Assembly (NCBI GenBank): GCA_946480525.1
Contig: CAMLLA010000054.1
Span: 1-14,642, forward strand
DNA from: an uncultured Asticcacaulis sp.
Lineage (GTDB): Bacteria > Pseudomonadota > Alphaproteobacteria > Caulobacterales > Caulobacteraceae
DNA length: 14,642 nt
Direction: 5' to 3'
The position numbers were made by a program, and so were the translations under genes. Position 1 is the stretch's first letter, and each line of letters begins with the position of its first letter. Below the pieces are notes generated by a model, which was not told where the DNA came from, did not search any database, and saw only the letters and a program-made list of their open reading frames with translations. Of the stretch, positions 1-9,077 are shown piece after piece.

Positions 1-324
1 GCCCATGTGCAGCCACCTGGCGATAAAATGCGTAACGACGCTATTGACCGTGGCCGCGGCGACAAAAAATACCCAGGGACGGCGCGTACGGATGGCCAGC
101 CAGACGAAGGCGATCATCGACACGACGTCGATGGAAATGCCGATATAGCCGGGTCCGGCGCCGTCCAGCCGATGCAGGACTACCCATACGGCCCAGCACA
201 CGGCCAGGATGGCCGCGCCGGTTCTTTCTACAGGTCCCCCCTTCCAGAACGCCCAGCCACAGCTGAGAAACAGCGTGACCCATGCACCGTACATCCACAA
301 CAATTCAAGCATATGCAGGGTCAT
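1..324 (-). CDS. Multi-pass membrane protein of unknown function, 3' end beyond window
   Basis: An open frame without any stop runs from an ATG at 324 to the window edge, giving 108 residues. The protein begins MTLHMLELLWMYGAW and is strongly hydrophobic. Membrane segments are likely near residues 9-27, 36-50, 62-78 and 84-100, with the short basic stretch RTRRPW between the last two. The start lies one base after the TGA of the upstream LuxR-type gene (TGATATG), so the two are almost certainly co-transcribed and probably translationally coupled. No family or catalytic motif is recognised. The tight coupling to a membrane-anchored regulator suggests a partner or sensor role, but that is inference. 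The real C-terminus is not in the window. I am fairly sure it is a gene, and its function is unknown. Confidence 0.7.
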   Translation of the reverse strand, partial: MTLHMLELLWMYGAWVTLFLSCGWAFWKGGPVERTGAAILAVCWAVWVVLHRLDGAGPGYIGISIDVVSMIAFVWLAIRTRRPWVFFVAAATVNSVVTHFIARWLHMG

Positions 325-325
325 A

Positions 326-841
326 TCAGGGCGACCGTCCGGTAATATTGTGAATGGCCTGGATGAATGTCGCCGTACTGGTCAAGAGCGCGACCAGGAC
401 AACCGTCAATCCCAGCGCGATCAGCAGGATTATTCCAAGACACTCAATGATTGATCTTTTTCCGAGCCAGTCCGAAATCCATTGAGGCTTGACCGGGGAT
501 ACACCTTCCGGCGCAATGACCGGATCCGGGCCTGTCGTCTGTTCGGGCGCAGCCTTTGTTTCGGGATGTGCGTCTCTTGACGTGTCGGGCAGCAAGCCTT
601 CCCCGCTCAATGCGCCGTCACTGCTTTCGTGGCGCAGCAAGGCAATAGCGGCTTCGCGGCTGGTCGCGGCGCCCAGGCGTCGCCGCGCTTCCTCGGTGTG
701 GGTACGGACCGTCGCCTCGCTGATATTGAGCAGGCGGGCAATTTCCTTGATCTGATGATGACGCGCCACAAGGCGCAAAATTTCTTTCTGACGCTTGGAC
801 AGACTGTCCACGCCCGTCACTGCTTTTGTCTTCCCGGACAC
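326..841 (-). CDS. LuxR-type HTH regulator with C-terminal membrane anchor
   Basis: This 171-residue protein has its DNA-binding domain at the very N-terminus. Residues 13-70 (LSKRQKEILRLVARHHQIKE, then IARLLNIS and EATVRTHTEEARRRLG) match the GerE/LuxR helix-turn-helix, with the recognition helix near 41-55. No receiver or ligand-binding domain precedes it. A proline-rich linker (about 75-125) leads to one hydrophobic helix near residues 134-156, then a short basic tail. It is therefore expected to be a transcription factor tethered to the cytoplasmic membrane. The start is GTG at 841; an in-frame TGA lies two codons upstream, so it cannot begin earlier. AGAGG about ten bases upstream is a suitable ribosome binding site. 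It is divergent from carB, but nothing shows that it controls carB. Family assignment of the HTH is secure; the signal sensed is unknown. Confidence 0.85.
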   Translation of the reverse strand: MSGKTKAVTGVDSLSKRQKEILRLVARHHQIKEIARLLNISEATVRTHTEEARRRLGAATSREAAIALLRHESSDGALSGEGLLPDTSRDAHPETKAAPEQTTGPDPVIAPEGVSPVKPQWISDWLGKRSIIECLGIILLIALGLTVVLVALLTSTATFIQAIHNITGRSP

Positions 842-932
842 GCTTCAATACCTCTTACTTGCCCGGAATGTGCCGCACACCCGTTACCCTGACAACGTAT
901 TTCTCCTGAAACGACAGCCGGTTGGGGTCGGT

Positions 933-961
933 AAAGAATCGGGCGAAGGGAAAGAATCGGG
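933..961 (+). repeat. Direct repeat next to the putative carB promoter
   Basis: The 11-mer AAAGAATCGGG occurs at 933-943 and again at 951-961, an 18-base step. The second copy ends directly against the proposed -35 hexamer of carB. This spacing is what a DNA-binding protein acting on carB, or on the divergent regulator gene, could use. No known operator is recognised. Confidence 0.5.
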
Positions 962-990
962 TTGCACTGCGGGGTCACAGGCACTAAAGC
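962..990 (+). promoter_or_regulatory. Putative carB promoter
   Basis: TTGCAC (962-967) and CTAAAG (984-989) are separated by 16 bases. The extended -10 ACTAAAGC fits six of eight positions of the Caulobacter-type housekeeping -10 (GCTANAWC). The leader to the carB ATG would be about 80 bases. It contains a GC-rich hairpin, CGCGCG at 1039-1044 against CGCGCG at 1052-1057. The remaining part of the 842-1074 gap shows no gene. The call rests on pattern matching only. Confidence 0.4.
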
Positions 991-1074
991 ACCCGCTTAG
1001 CCCAAAACCCGAATGTCCCGGCCGCGCCTGCGCCAAGTCGCGCGGACGGTTCGCGCGCGCAACGAAAGACCGAG

Positions 1075-4000
1075 ATGCCCAAACGTACAGACCTGAAGTC
1101 CATCCTCATCATTGGCGCCGGCCCGATCGTTATCGGCCAGGCCTGTGAGTTCGACTATTCCGGGGTCCAGGCGTGCAAGGCACTGCGCCAGGAAGGCTAC
1201 CGCATCATTCTGGTCAATTCGAACCCTGCAACCATCATGACTGATCCGGACGTGGCCGATGCGACCTATATCGAGCCGATCACCCCGGAATTCGTCGAAA
1301 AGATCATCGCCAAGGAACGCCCTGACGCGCTTTTGCCGACCATGGGCGGCCAGACGGCGCTGAATACGGCCTTGGCGCTGGAAAATTCGGGCGTGCTGGC
1401 CAAGTACAATGTCGAAATGATCGGCGCCAAGGCCGAGGTCATCGACAAGGCGGAAGACCGCCAGAAGTTCCGCGACGCCATGGACAAGCTGGGCCTCGAA
1501 TCGGCCAAGTCGGCCGTCGCCCACACCTGGGACGAAGCCGTCGAGGCGCTGAAGACCATCGGCGGCCTGCCGGCAGTCATCCGTCCGTCCTTCACCCTGG
1601 CCGGCACCGGCGGCGGCATCGCCTTCAACCAGGAAGAATTCAAGGAAATCGTCGAGCGCGGACTCGACCTGTCGCCGACCACCGAAGTGCTGATCGAAGA
1701 GTCGATCCTCGGCTGGAAGGAATACGAAATGGAAGTCGTCCGCGACACAGCGGACAACTGCATCATCGTCTGCTCGATCGAAAACGTCGATCCGATGGGC
1801 GTGCACACCGGCGATTCGATCACCGTTGCTCCTGCCCTGACCATGACGGACAAGGAATACCAGATCATGCGCTCGGCCTCTCTGGCCGTGCTGCGTGAAA
1901 TCGGCGTCGAAACCGGCGGCTCGAACGTCCAGTTCGCGCTCAACCCGGCCGACGGCCGCATGATCGTCATCGAAATGAACCCGCGTGTGTCGCGCTCATC
2001 CGCTCTGGCGTCCAAGGCCACCGGCTTCCCGATCGCCAAGGTCGCCGCCAAGCTGGCGGTCGGCTACACGCTGGATGAACTGCAAAACGACATCACCAAG
2101 GTCACGCCGGCTTCGTTCGAACCGTCGATCGATTACGTCGTCACCAAGATCCCGCGCTTTGCGTTTGAAAAGTATCCGGGCTCCGAGCCCCTGCTCGGCA
2201 CGTCGATGAAGTCGGTCGGCGAAGTCATGGCGATCGGCCGCACCTTCGCCGAGTCGGTGCAGAAGGCCCTGCGTGGCCTGGAAACCGGCCTGTCGGGCTT
2301 CGATGAGATCGAAATTCCAGGCACCAAGAACGCCGAGCCGCATGCCCTGCGCGAAGCCGTCATCCGCGAACTGGGCCGCCCGACCCCAGACCGCCTGCGC
2401 GTCATTGCCCAGGCCTTCCGTCACGGCCTGAGCGTCGAGGACATCAACGCTGCCTGCAACTACGAGCCGTGGTTCCTGCGCCAGATCGAAACCATCGTTT
2501 CCGAAGAAGCCAAGATCGGCGCCCTGGGCCTGCCCAAGTCGGCGCAGGGCTTCCGCACGCTGAAGGCCATGGGCTTCTCGGACAAGCGCCTGGCGCAACT
2601 GACCGACCAGAAGGAACAAGCGGTTCGTGAGGCCCGTCGCGAGCTTGGCGTCCGTCCGGTCTTCAAGCGCATCGATACCTGCGCGGCCGAATTCGCCTCC
2701 AACACCGCCTACATGTATTCGACCTACGAATCGGGCGCTTTGGGCCAGGTGCCGGAATGCGAAGCCGATCCGTCGGATCGCAAGAAGGCCATCATTCTCG
2801 GCGGCGGTCCCAACCGGATCGGCCAGGGCATCGAGTTCGACTATTGCTGCTGTCATGCCGCCTTTGCTTTCAAGGACATCGACATCGAAGCCATCATGGT
2901 CAACTGCAACCCGGAAACGGTGTCGACCGACTATGATACGTCCGACCGCCTGTACTTCGAGCCTTTGACGGCCGAAGACGTGCTGGAACTGATCCATGTC
3001 GAACAGTCTAAGGGGCAACTCGCCGGCGTCGTCGTCCAGTTCGGCGGCCAGACGCCGCTGAAACTCGCCCAGGCGCTCGAAGACGAAGGCATCCCCATCC
3101 TCGGGACTTCGCCCGACGCCATCGACCTGGCCGAAGACCGCGAGCGTTTCCAGCACCTGCTGCGCGATATCGAGCTGACCCAGCCCATCAACGCCATCGC
3201 CCGCACGCCCGACGAAGCCTTCAAGGCTGCGCACGAGGTCGGCTACCCGATCGTCATTCGCCCGTCCTACGTCCTGGGCGGCCGCGCCATGGAAATCGTC
3301 CGTGACGACGAACAGCTGACCCGCTACGTTCGCGAGGCCGTGCAGGTGTCGGGTGACTCACCCGTCCTGATCGACCAGTACCTGTCGGCCGCCATCGAGG
3401 TCGATGCCGATGCGCTTGCCGACGGCACCGATGTCTTCGTTGCCGGCATCATGGAGCACATCGAAGAAGCCGGCGTCCATTCGGGCGACTCAGCCTGTTC
3501 GCTGCCGCCGTTTTCGCTCAAGCCTGAGACGGTGAAGGAACTGGAGCGCCAGACGGTCGAACTGGCCCGCGCGCTCAAGGTCCGCGGCCTGATGAACGTC
3601 CAGTTCGCTATCGAAAACCCATATACCGATCCGAAGATATACGTGCTGGAAGTCAATCCGCGCGCCTCACGGACCGTGCCCTTCGTCGCCAAGACCCTGG
3701 GCCAGCCGCTGGCCGGCATCGCCGCCAAGGTCATGGCCGGTGAGACGCTCGCCTCGTTCGGCCTGAAGCCGCGTGACTACCGCCACGTCGCAGTCAAGGA
3801 AGCCGTCTTCCCGTTCGCCCGCTTCGCCAATGTCGACACGGTCCTGGGGCCGGAAATGCGTTCGACCGGTGAGGTCATGGGTCTCGACTGGATGCGCGAT
3901 GGTGAAGAGATGATCGACGCCTTCTCGCGCGCGTTCGCCAAGTCGCAACAGGGCAGCGGCGTCAAGCTGCCGACGTCGGGCAAGGTCTTCGTCTCGGTCA

Positions 4001-4368
4001 AGGACCAGGACAAGCCGGTCATCGTCGAATCGATCCGCACCCTGCTGGCGCTGGGCTTCGAAGTCGTCGCCACCGGCGGCACCTGTGACTACCTGGCTGA
4101 GCAGGGTGTCAAGGTCGAGCGTATCAAGAAGGTTCTGGAAGGCCGTCCGAACATCCTGGACGCCATCAAGAACGGCGAGATCGCCCTGGTCTTCAACACC
4201 ACCGAGGGCAAGCAATCGCTGTCGGACAGCTTCTCGATCCGCCGCACGACGCTGATGATGAAGATTCCCTATTACACCACCGCCTCGGGTGCCGTGGCGG
4301 CGACGCGCGCCATCGCTTCGGGCGCGAAGGAAACCCTCGACGTCCGCGCGCTTCAGGAATACGCCTGA
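1075..4368 (+). CDS. carB: Carbamoyl phosphate synthase large subunit
   Basis: CarB, 1097 residues, makes carbamoyl phosphate from bicarbonate, two ATP and ammonia delivered by the glutaminase subunit CarA; the product feeds pyrimidine and arginine synthesis in the cytoplasm. The duplicated ATP-grasp layout is complete. The first synthetase half (about 1-400) begins [20 protein letters not shown] and carries E300, N302 and R304 in the metal/ATP motif [11 protein letters not shown]. An oligomerisation region covers about 401-555. The second half (about 560-945) begins [17 protein letters not shown] and has the matching E859, N861 and R863. The C-terminal methylglyoxal-synthase-like allosteric domain (about 965-1097) contains VATGG and [12 protein letters not shown]. 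The start [16 protein letters not shown] is the standard one. carA is not adjacent in this window, as is common in alphaproteobacteria. No break or missing key residue is seen. Confidence 0.98.
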   Translation: MPKRTDLKSILIIGAGPIVIGQACEFDYSGVQACKALRQEGYRIILVNSNPATIMTDPDVADATYIEPITPEFVEKIIAKERPDALLPTMGGQTALNTALALENSGVLAKYNVEMIGAKAEVIDKAEDRQKFRDAMDKLGLESAKSAVAHTWDEAVEALKTIGGLPAVIRPSFTLAGTGGGIAFNQEEFKEIVERGLDLSPTTEVLIEESILGWKEYEMEVVRDTADNCIIVCSIENVDPMGVHTGDSITVAPALTMTDKEYQIMRSASLAVLREIGVETGGSNVQFALNPADGRMIVIEMNPRVSRSSALASKATGFPIAKVAAKLAVGYTLDELQNDITKVTPASFEPSIDYVVTKIPRFAFEKYPGSEPLLGTSMKSVGEVMAIGRTFAESVQKALRGLETGLSGFDEIEIPGTKNAEPHALREAVIRELGRPTPDRLRVIAQAFRHGLSVEDINAACNYEPWFLRQIETIVSEEAKIGALGLPKSAQGFRTLKAMGFSDKRLAQLTDQKEQAVREARRELGVRPVFKRIDTCAAEFASNTAYMYSTYESGALGQVPECEADPSDRKKAIILGGGPNRIGQGIEFDYCCCHAAFAFKDIDIEAIMVNCNPETVSTDYDTSDRLYFEPLTAEDVLELIHVEQSKGQLAGVVVQFGGQTPLKLAQALEDEGIPILGTSPDAIDLAEDRERFQHLLRDIELTQPINAIARTPDEAFKAAHEVGYPIVIRPSYVLGGRAMEIVRDDEQLTRYVREAVQVSGDSPVLIDQYLSAAIEVDADALADGTDVFVAGIMEHIEEAGVHSGDSACSLPPFSLKPETVKELERQTVELARALKVRGLMNVQFAIENPYTDPKIYVLEVNPRASRTVPFVAKTLGQPLAGIAAKVMAGETLASFGLKPRDYRHVAVKEAVFPFARFANVDTVLGPEMRSTGEVMGLDWMRDGEEMIDAFSRAFAKSQQGSGVKLPTSGKVFVSVKDQDKPVIVESIRTLLALGFEVVATGGTCDYLAEQGVKVERIKKVLEGRPNILDAIKNGEIALVFNTTEGKQSLSDSFSIRRTTLMMKIPYYTTASGAVAATRAIASGAKETLDVRALQEYA

Positions 4369-4383
4369 TCATACACATGCATC

Positions 4384-4414
4384 GCAGCCGCGAACGGTCC
4401 TCCGTTGCGGCTGC
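4384..4414 (+). terminator. Hairpin after carB, likely terminator
   Basis: GCAGCCGC (4384-4391) pairs with GCGGCTGC (4407-4414) and AACGG (4393-4397) with CCGTT (4402-4406). This gives 13 pairs with one bulged G and a TCCT loop, 16 bases after the carB stop. No T-run follows, so it may terminate poorly or act as a 3' mRNA stabiliser. GCTATAGC (4426-4433) just downstream resembles a Caulobacter-type -10 for the next gene. Confidence 0.5.
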
Positions 4415-4465
4415 GAACGGAAACAGCTATAGCCCCCTCCTGTACGGTAGCAGGGGGATGCGACG

Positions 4466-6538
4466 ATGGACGAGGGTGAGTTCGGCAAGTACCGAAAGGT
4501 CCTGACCCTTACTGTACCGATCCTGCTGTTCATGCTCTTCTTTACTCCGGCAGTCCTCGATCCCACGCGGGTCGGCTGGTTGCTGGATGGAGATTGGGGG
4601 CAGCACTTCCTGGGCTGGCACGCCTATCGCCAGACGCCACTCGGCTGGCCGTTCAACTACCAGACCCTCCTGTCCTACCCGACGGGCCTGAGCCTGATCT
4701 ACACCGACTCCAATCCGCTGGTTTCGATGCCGATGCGCTGGCTGAGCGGTGTACTGCCAGGCCATTTCCAGTTCATCGGCTGGTGGTTCCTGGCCTGCAT
4801 CGTTCTGCATTACTATGTCGCTTACCGGCTGGTGTCGCGCCATGCGCCGGGGCCGTGGTCGGCGCTGGCCGGCGCCACCTTGCTCACGCTCCTGCCCACC
4901 CTCTATATGCGGATCGGCCACGACACCCTGGTCGCGCACTGGCTGATCCTCTGGTCGCTCTATATCTTTTTCGAGATCAGGGACGAGCACCGCAAGCGGA
5001 TCGGCTATGGTCTTCTTATGGGCCTGACCGGCCTGATCCACCCCTACCTTCTGTTCATGATCCTGGCCGTCTGGGGCGCGGACCAATTGCGCATAACAGG
5101 TCCATTGCTCAGGAACCGCGACTGGAAGGCCCTTGCCACAGTCGTCGGCCTGGGCCTGCTGACGCTGATACCGCCAGTGGTCACGCTCGGCATCGCCGGC
5201 GCCTATTCCGGCCAGAGCGCCGCCAGCGACGGCTTCGGCGTCTACGGCATGCCGCTTGACGCCATCTTCAATCCCTCGCGCAAGGACTTCCCGTTCGCCT
5301 TCCTCAATGGTCCTCAGCCTCCGCGCATGGCCTTCGAAGGCTTCCAGTATCTCGGTGCCGGCCTCCTGGTCCTGATCGGCGCGGCGGTCTGGCTGTACCG
5401 CAAGTCGCCGGCGGTGAAATCCGCGTCGGAAGTCCTGGCCACTGCCCGTCCCCTGAAGTGGCCCTTCATCATCCTGCTGATTCTGGCGATCACCGACCAG
5501 GTTCACCTCTATTCGATCAAGCTGGTCGACCTGTCCTTTCCGACGCCCCTGGTCAATGTGCTCAATGTCGTGCGCGCCTCCGGCCGGCTGTTCTGGCCGA
5601 TCGCCTACACGCTGGTTTTCCTGAGCCTGGTCTGCATCTACCGCGCGCAGCCCCGGACGATGGGACTTCTCCTGGGCGCTGTGGTCGTTCTGCAACTGGC
5701 CGACATGTCCCAGTTCTCAGCCAGCATCCGCAGCCTGACGGCGCGTGCCGATACTGCGCAGACCTTTGTCCTGACGCCCAGCCGGCAATGGGATGCGGTC
5801 ATGGCGCGCACCGAGGTCGTGTCCTTCCAGCCGGCCGTACCCGTCACGGACAAGCGTGCGTTTTACGAAATCATCCTGCACGCGCTCGATCGCAAGGTAC
5901 CGGTCAACATGATGTACGCGGCGCGTGAGAACCCGCATCAGGACGCCATCCAGCGCCAGGAATATCTCGACTTCCGCTCAGGCAAGCTGAACCCGCGCCG
6001 TCTCTACGTCATGCTGGGCAAGGCGGTGCCGGCGGGACTCGAGGATCGCGTGCGCGAGATCGACGGCATCTGGATCATTCCGCCGCAAGGCGCCGAAGCC
6101 GGCCTGGCCCGGCCTGCGCCCGAACCGTTCGAATCCGGCAAGACCTATGTCATGGGCGCCGCCAATGCTTCGGTCGTGTGGTTCGGCGGCGACTGGGAGA
6201 TGCCGCAGGACGGCGCGATGAACAGCAAGGGCAAGACAGGTGTCATCACGCCGACCTTCGTGCCAGAGCCCGGCAAGGCTTATCGGCTGACGCTTTCGCT
6301 GCGTGGCTGGCGCAAGGCCCAGACCCTGACCGTCGCGGTGAACGGCGTAAAGCTGAAGGAACAGGCGCTCGGCAAGAAGGCCGCCGAAGTGGTTGTCGAT
6401 ATCCCCGCCCCGGCGCTTCAGTCCGGCCGGATGCAGATCACGCTCGACAACCTGCGCCCGCCGCCCGAGCCCGGCAAGAAACCGGACACCAAGGGAATGG
6501 GCGTCGAGGTTTACAGCCTGCGCATCGATCAACGATAA
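4466..6538 (+). CDS. DUF6311-type polytopic membrane protein (copy 1)
   Basis: This 690-residue protein has a hydrophobic first helix (about 12-30). Next comes an extracytoplasmic loop with GWLLDGDWGQHFLGW (acidic residues D41 and D43) and the motif TDSNP at 80-84. Roughly ten membrane helices follow up to about residue 414, including GLTGLIHPYLLFMILAVWGA. The last 275 residues are soluble and end in what looks like a beta-rich module (TLTVAVNGVKL, MQITLDNL). An acidic motif in the first loop, many helices and an extracytoplasmic tail resemble GT-C membrane glycosyltransferases, but catalysis is inferred. The DUF6311 assignment is from memory of the DWGQH-type motif. The start ATG has GCAGGGGG about ten bases upstream. 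The next gene is a paralogue. Function is unknown. Confidence 0.75.
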   Translation: MDEGEFGKYRKVLTLTVPILLFMLFFTPAVLDPTRVGWLLDGDWGQHFLGWHAYRQTPLGWPFNYQTLLSYPTGLSLIYTDSNPLVSMPMRWLSGVLPGHFQFIGWWFLACIVLHYYVAYRLVSRHAPGPWSALAGATLLTLLPTLYMRIGHDTLVAHWLILWSLYIFFEIRDEHRKRIGYGLLMGLTGLIHPYLLFMILAVWGADQLRITGPLLRNRDWKALATVVGLGLLTLIPPVVTLGIAGAYSGQSAASDGFGVYGMPLDAIFNPSRKDFPFAFLNGPQPPRMAFEGFQYLGAGLLVLIGAAVWLYRKSPAVKSASEVLATARPLKWPFIILLILAITDQVHLYSIKLVDLSFPTPLVNVLNVVRASGRLFWPIAYTLVFLSLVCIYRAQPRTMGLLLGAVVVLQLADMSQFSASIRSLTARADTAQTFVLTPSRQWDAVMARTEVVSFQPAVPVTDKRAFYEIILHALDRKVPVNMMYAARENPHQDAIQRQEYLDFRSGKLNPRRLYVMLGKAVPAGLEDRVREIDGIWIIPPQGAEAGLARPAPEPFESGKTYVMGAANASVVWFGGDWEMPQDGAMNSKGKTGVITPTFVPEPGKAYRLTLSLRGWRKAQTLTVAVNGVKLKEQALGKKAAEVVVDIPAPALQSGRMQITLDNLRPPPEPGKKPDTKGMGVEVYSLRIDQR

Positions 6539-6558
6539 CGGCCGCAGTCTTCACGACC

Positions 6559-6587
6559 TTGTGAAACTGCCCGTTCCGGCATATGAT
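6559..6587 (+). promoter_or_regulatory. Putative promoter for the second DUF6311-type gene
   Basis: TTGTGA (6559-6564) and TATGAT (6582-6587) are exactly 17 bases apart, a good housekeeping-type promoter (four and five of six positions match). The leader would be about 105 bases. It can fold: GCGCC (6614-6618) pairs with GGCGC (6660-6664), and AAAGCC (6624-6629) with GGCTTT (6652-6657). So the two paralogues need not be strictly one operon. Confidence 0.45.
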
Positions 6588-6699
6588 GACAGCGCGGAAC
6601 CACGCCGATTGCTGCGCCGCAAAAAAGCCTTGAGTCGCTATCAGAAAAGGCGGCTTTATGGCGCTCCCACCTTACTGACGATTTGTGAGACGATCCGGC

Positions 6700-8955
6700 A
6701 TGTCCTTGTCGCAATGGCTTAAGCCTCAGGTCTGGCTGACCACTGTGCAGACGCTCCCTGACTCCGTGCGCAACGGCTTGTTCCGCGCGGCGGTCATTCT
6801 TGCACCCATGTTTATCTTTGTGGCCTTCTTCAGCCCGTTCATTGTCGATCCGACGCGTGTCGGCTGGTTGCTGGATGAGGACTGGGGCCAGCACGTCCTG
6901 GGCTGGAACGCATTTCGCCGTGAGCCGTGGTCGACCTTCAACCACGAATACATGCTGGGCGCGCCGGTCGGCAACAGCCTGTTCTCCACCGACTCGAACC
7001 CGTTTTTCGCCTTTATCTTCAAGCCGTTCTCGGCCTTCCTGCCTGACCGCTTCCAGTATATCGGGCCATGGTTTTTGTTCTGCATGGTCATGCATTTCGT
7101 CTTCGCCTGGAAGCTAGTGCGGCCGCACGCCCCCAACCGCTGGGCGGCTCTGGGCGGTGCTGTTGCCTTGAGCCTGCTGCCCATGCTGACCTACCGCATG
7201 CGCCACGATACCCTGGTCGCGCAGTGGCTGGTCCTGTGGAGCCTGCACATCTTCATCAATGTAGGTGCTGAAAACAGTAAGGCGGGCGAAAATCGCAAGA
7301 CGATCCACTGGGCGGCGCTTCTGGGCCTGAGTGGCCTGATCCACCCCTACCTCCTGTTCATGGTGGCGGCCATCTGGGGCGGTGACGTGCTGCGCAGCTT
7401 CTGGCCGGCCGCGCGCGCGCTCGACCGCAAGGCGCTGCTCGACGTCACCTGGCGCGCCCTCGTCGTCCTTGCCTTCCCGCTTGTCACGCTCGGCATCGGC
7501 GGCGCCTATGTCAAAGGGATGAGCCCCGGCGCCTTCGGCTACGGCTATTACTCCTTCCCGCTCGACGGTTGGATCAACCCGGTCCGCGACGATTTTTCAC
7601 AGATTCTCAAGGCCTGGCCGCTGGACGGCGGACAGTATTTCGAAGGCTATCAGTATCTCGGCTTCGGCCTGATTGTCCTGGTCGTCGCCGCGGTCGTGCT
7701 CTACGTCACAACGCCGGAAGCCAAGCAGTCGCGCGCCTTTTTCAGCGGCCTGAAATACCTCACCCTGCCTTTTATCGCCCTGTTCCTGATCGCCGTGTCG
7801 AACCATGCCCAGTTCTATGGCTACACGGTCTGGCACTTCGATCTTCCGCAGTGGCTCAGCAGGCCGGCAGCCGTCCTGCGCGCTTCCGGGCGCCTCGTCT
7901 GGCCGATCACCTACTGCCTGATCCTGGCCGCGCTGGTGGTGCTGTTCAAAAGCCGGCCCAGGCTGGTCGCCATCATCCTTCCGGCTGTCCTGGTCATCCA
8001 GGCCTACGACATTTCCGGCCTGGCCAAGGCGATGCGCAAGGCGACATCGCTAGCGACCGGCGGCGAAACCTATTTCGTGACGCCCGACCCGGTGTGGGAT
8101 GAGTTGGTCACGCATTCAAAGGGCGTCGATTTTTATCCGCCCCAGGTCCAGATGAACGACCGCCTGTTCTATGAGTTGACCTGGCGGGCGACGTCGCAGG
8201 CCAAGCCGGTCAACACCATGTATGCGGCGCGCCAGAACCTGATCCAGCTCACCCACGAACGCGAGGGCAAGTATGCCTTCAAGCAAGGCACGGTGCGCAA
8301 CGACCGCCTGTTCGTCTTCCTCAAGCAATGCGACGTGCCGCCGGCCCTGCAATCCAGCGTGCGCATGGTCGATGGCGTCTGGGTCATTCCACCGGAAAGC
8401 GCCCGGAACCTGCCCCTCGACAAGCCGGTGTGGGACCCGATCAAGACGCGCATCAAGTTCGGCTGGCTGGACCAGGGCAACTGCCTGATCGACGAAAACT
8501 GGGAAGGCCAGGAGGCGGACGGGATCTGGAGCGACGGCTCCGAGGCCAATGTCGTTGTCCCCATCCGCGCCGTTGAATTCAAAAGCGAGCCCAAGGCGCT
8601 CGATCTGAACCTGAAGGCCAGAAGCCGTGTGCCGGCCACCGTCGCCGTGCTCGTCAACGGCGCGCTGGCGACCACGCTTGAGCTTAATCACCGCGCGGAA
8701 GAATACACAGTTCCCCTGCCGGCGGCCGTGCTCGGCCAGGACAGCCTGAACATTCGCTTCGTCATCACCTCTTCGGAGGAAGCCCCCGTCAAGCTGGCGG
8801 CGCTGCGCAATGTCGGCGGCCGTTCCCCGGCGCCCGCGGCGCCTGAGACTCCGGCCCCATCGATCAAGCTCATAAACATGGAATTCGTCGAACGTCCCAA
8901 CCTGGACAGCGAAGCGGCAAGGAACGCCGTACGTGCCTTGAGGCGTGACAGCTAG
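6700..8955 (+). CDS. DUF6311-type polytopic membrane protein (copy 2)
   Basis: This 751-residue protein is a paralogue of the preceding gene. Shared blocks occur in the same order: VGWLLDEDWGQHVLGWNAFR (D59, D61), TDSNP at 97-101, RHDTLVAQWLVLWSL, GLSGLIHPYLLFM, VLRASGRLVWPITY and KPVNTMYAARQN. The layout is again one N-terminal helix, an acidic extracytoplasmic loop, about ten further helices, then a long soluble C-terminal part. That part contains a beta-rich repeat-like module (TVAVLVNGALATTLELN) and a Pro/Ala-rich linker near the end. I chose ATG 6700 (MSLSQWLKPQ). An in-frame GTG at 6685 would add five residues, and neither start has a strong ribosome binding site. A glycosyltransferase-like envelope role is inferred from topology only. 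The stop codon lies inside a palindrome. Confidence 0.75.
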   Translation: MSLSQWLKPQVWLTTVQTLPDSVRNGLFRAAVILAPMFIFVAFFSPFIVDPTRVGWLLDEDWGQHVLGWNAFRREPWSTFNHEYMLGAPVGNSLFSTDSNPFFAFIFKPFSAFLPDRFQYIGPWFLFCMVMHFVFAWKLVRPHAPNRWAALGGAVALSLLPMLTYRMRHDTLVAQWLVLWSLHIFINVGAENSKAGENRKTIHWAALLGLSGLIHPYLLFMVAAIWGGDVLRSFWPAARALDRKALLDVTWRALVVLAFPLVTLGIGGAYVKGMSPGAFGYGYYSFPLDGWINPVRDDFSQILKAWPLDGGQYFEGYQYLGFGLIVLVVAAVVLYVTTPEAKQSRAFFSGLKYLTLPFIALFLIAVSNHAQFYGYTVWHFDLPQWLSRPAAVLRASGRLVWPITYCLILAALVVLFKSRPRLVAIILPAVLVIQAYDISGLAKAMRKATSLATGGETYFVTPDPVWDELVTHSKGVDFYPPQVQMNDRLFYELTWRATSQAKPVNTMYAARQNLIQLTHEREGKYAFKQGTVRNDRLFVFLKQCDVPPALQSSVRMVDGVWVIPPESARNLPLDKPVWDPIKTRIKFGWLDQGNCLIDENWEGQEADGIWSDGSEANVVVPIRAVEFKSEPKALDLNLKARSRVPATVAVLVNGALATTLELNHRAEEYTVPLPAAVLGQDSLNIRFVITSSEEAPVKLAALRNVGGRSPAPAAPETPAPSIKLINMEFVERPNLDSEAARNAVRALRRDS

Positions 8956-8995
8956 AGCGTGATGCGTTTAGATCGAACCGTCATCATGCTCTAGC
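8951..8995. repeat. 45-bp palindromic element over a stop codon
   Basis: GCTAGAGCGTGATG (8951-8964) pairs with CATCATGCTCTAGC (8982-8995): 14 pairs including one G-T wobble, around a 17-base centre. The TAG stop of the upstream gene (8953-8955) lies inside the left arm. Dispersed palindromes with GAGC-TGATG ends are common between genes in alphaproteobacteria, and I believe this is one of them. Only one copy is seen here. It could end transcription or protect the mRNA 3' end, although no T-run follows. Confidence 0.7.
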
Positions 8996-9077
8996 CGTTC
9001 CGGACGTCGGATCAGCCGGCCAAAAGCACGGTAAACATCACCTGAAATATCGCTATTTCATTTCGGAACAAATCAAA

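Noticed and set aside
1996..3234. Long open frame on the minus strand opposite carB, 412 codons
   Set aside because: It lies fully inside a secure carB gene. Its composition is what high-G+C third-position bias produces on the opposite strand, and no family motif is visible.
4427..5695. Long minus-strand open frame opposite the first DUF6311-type gene, 422 codons
   Set aside because: It reads as low-complexity Gln/Asp/Arg-rich sequence typical of antisense frames, while the plus strand encodes a coherent membrane protein with a paralogue.
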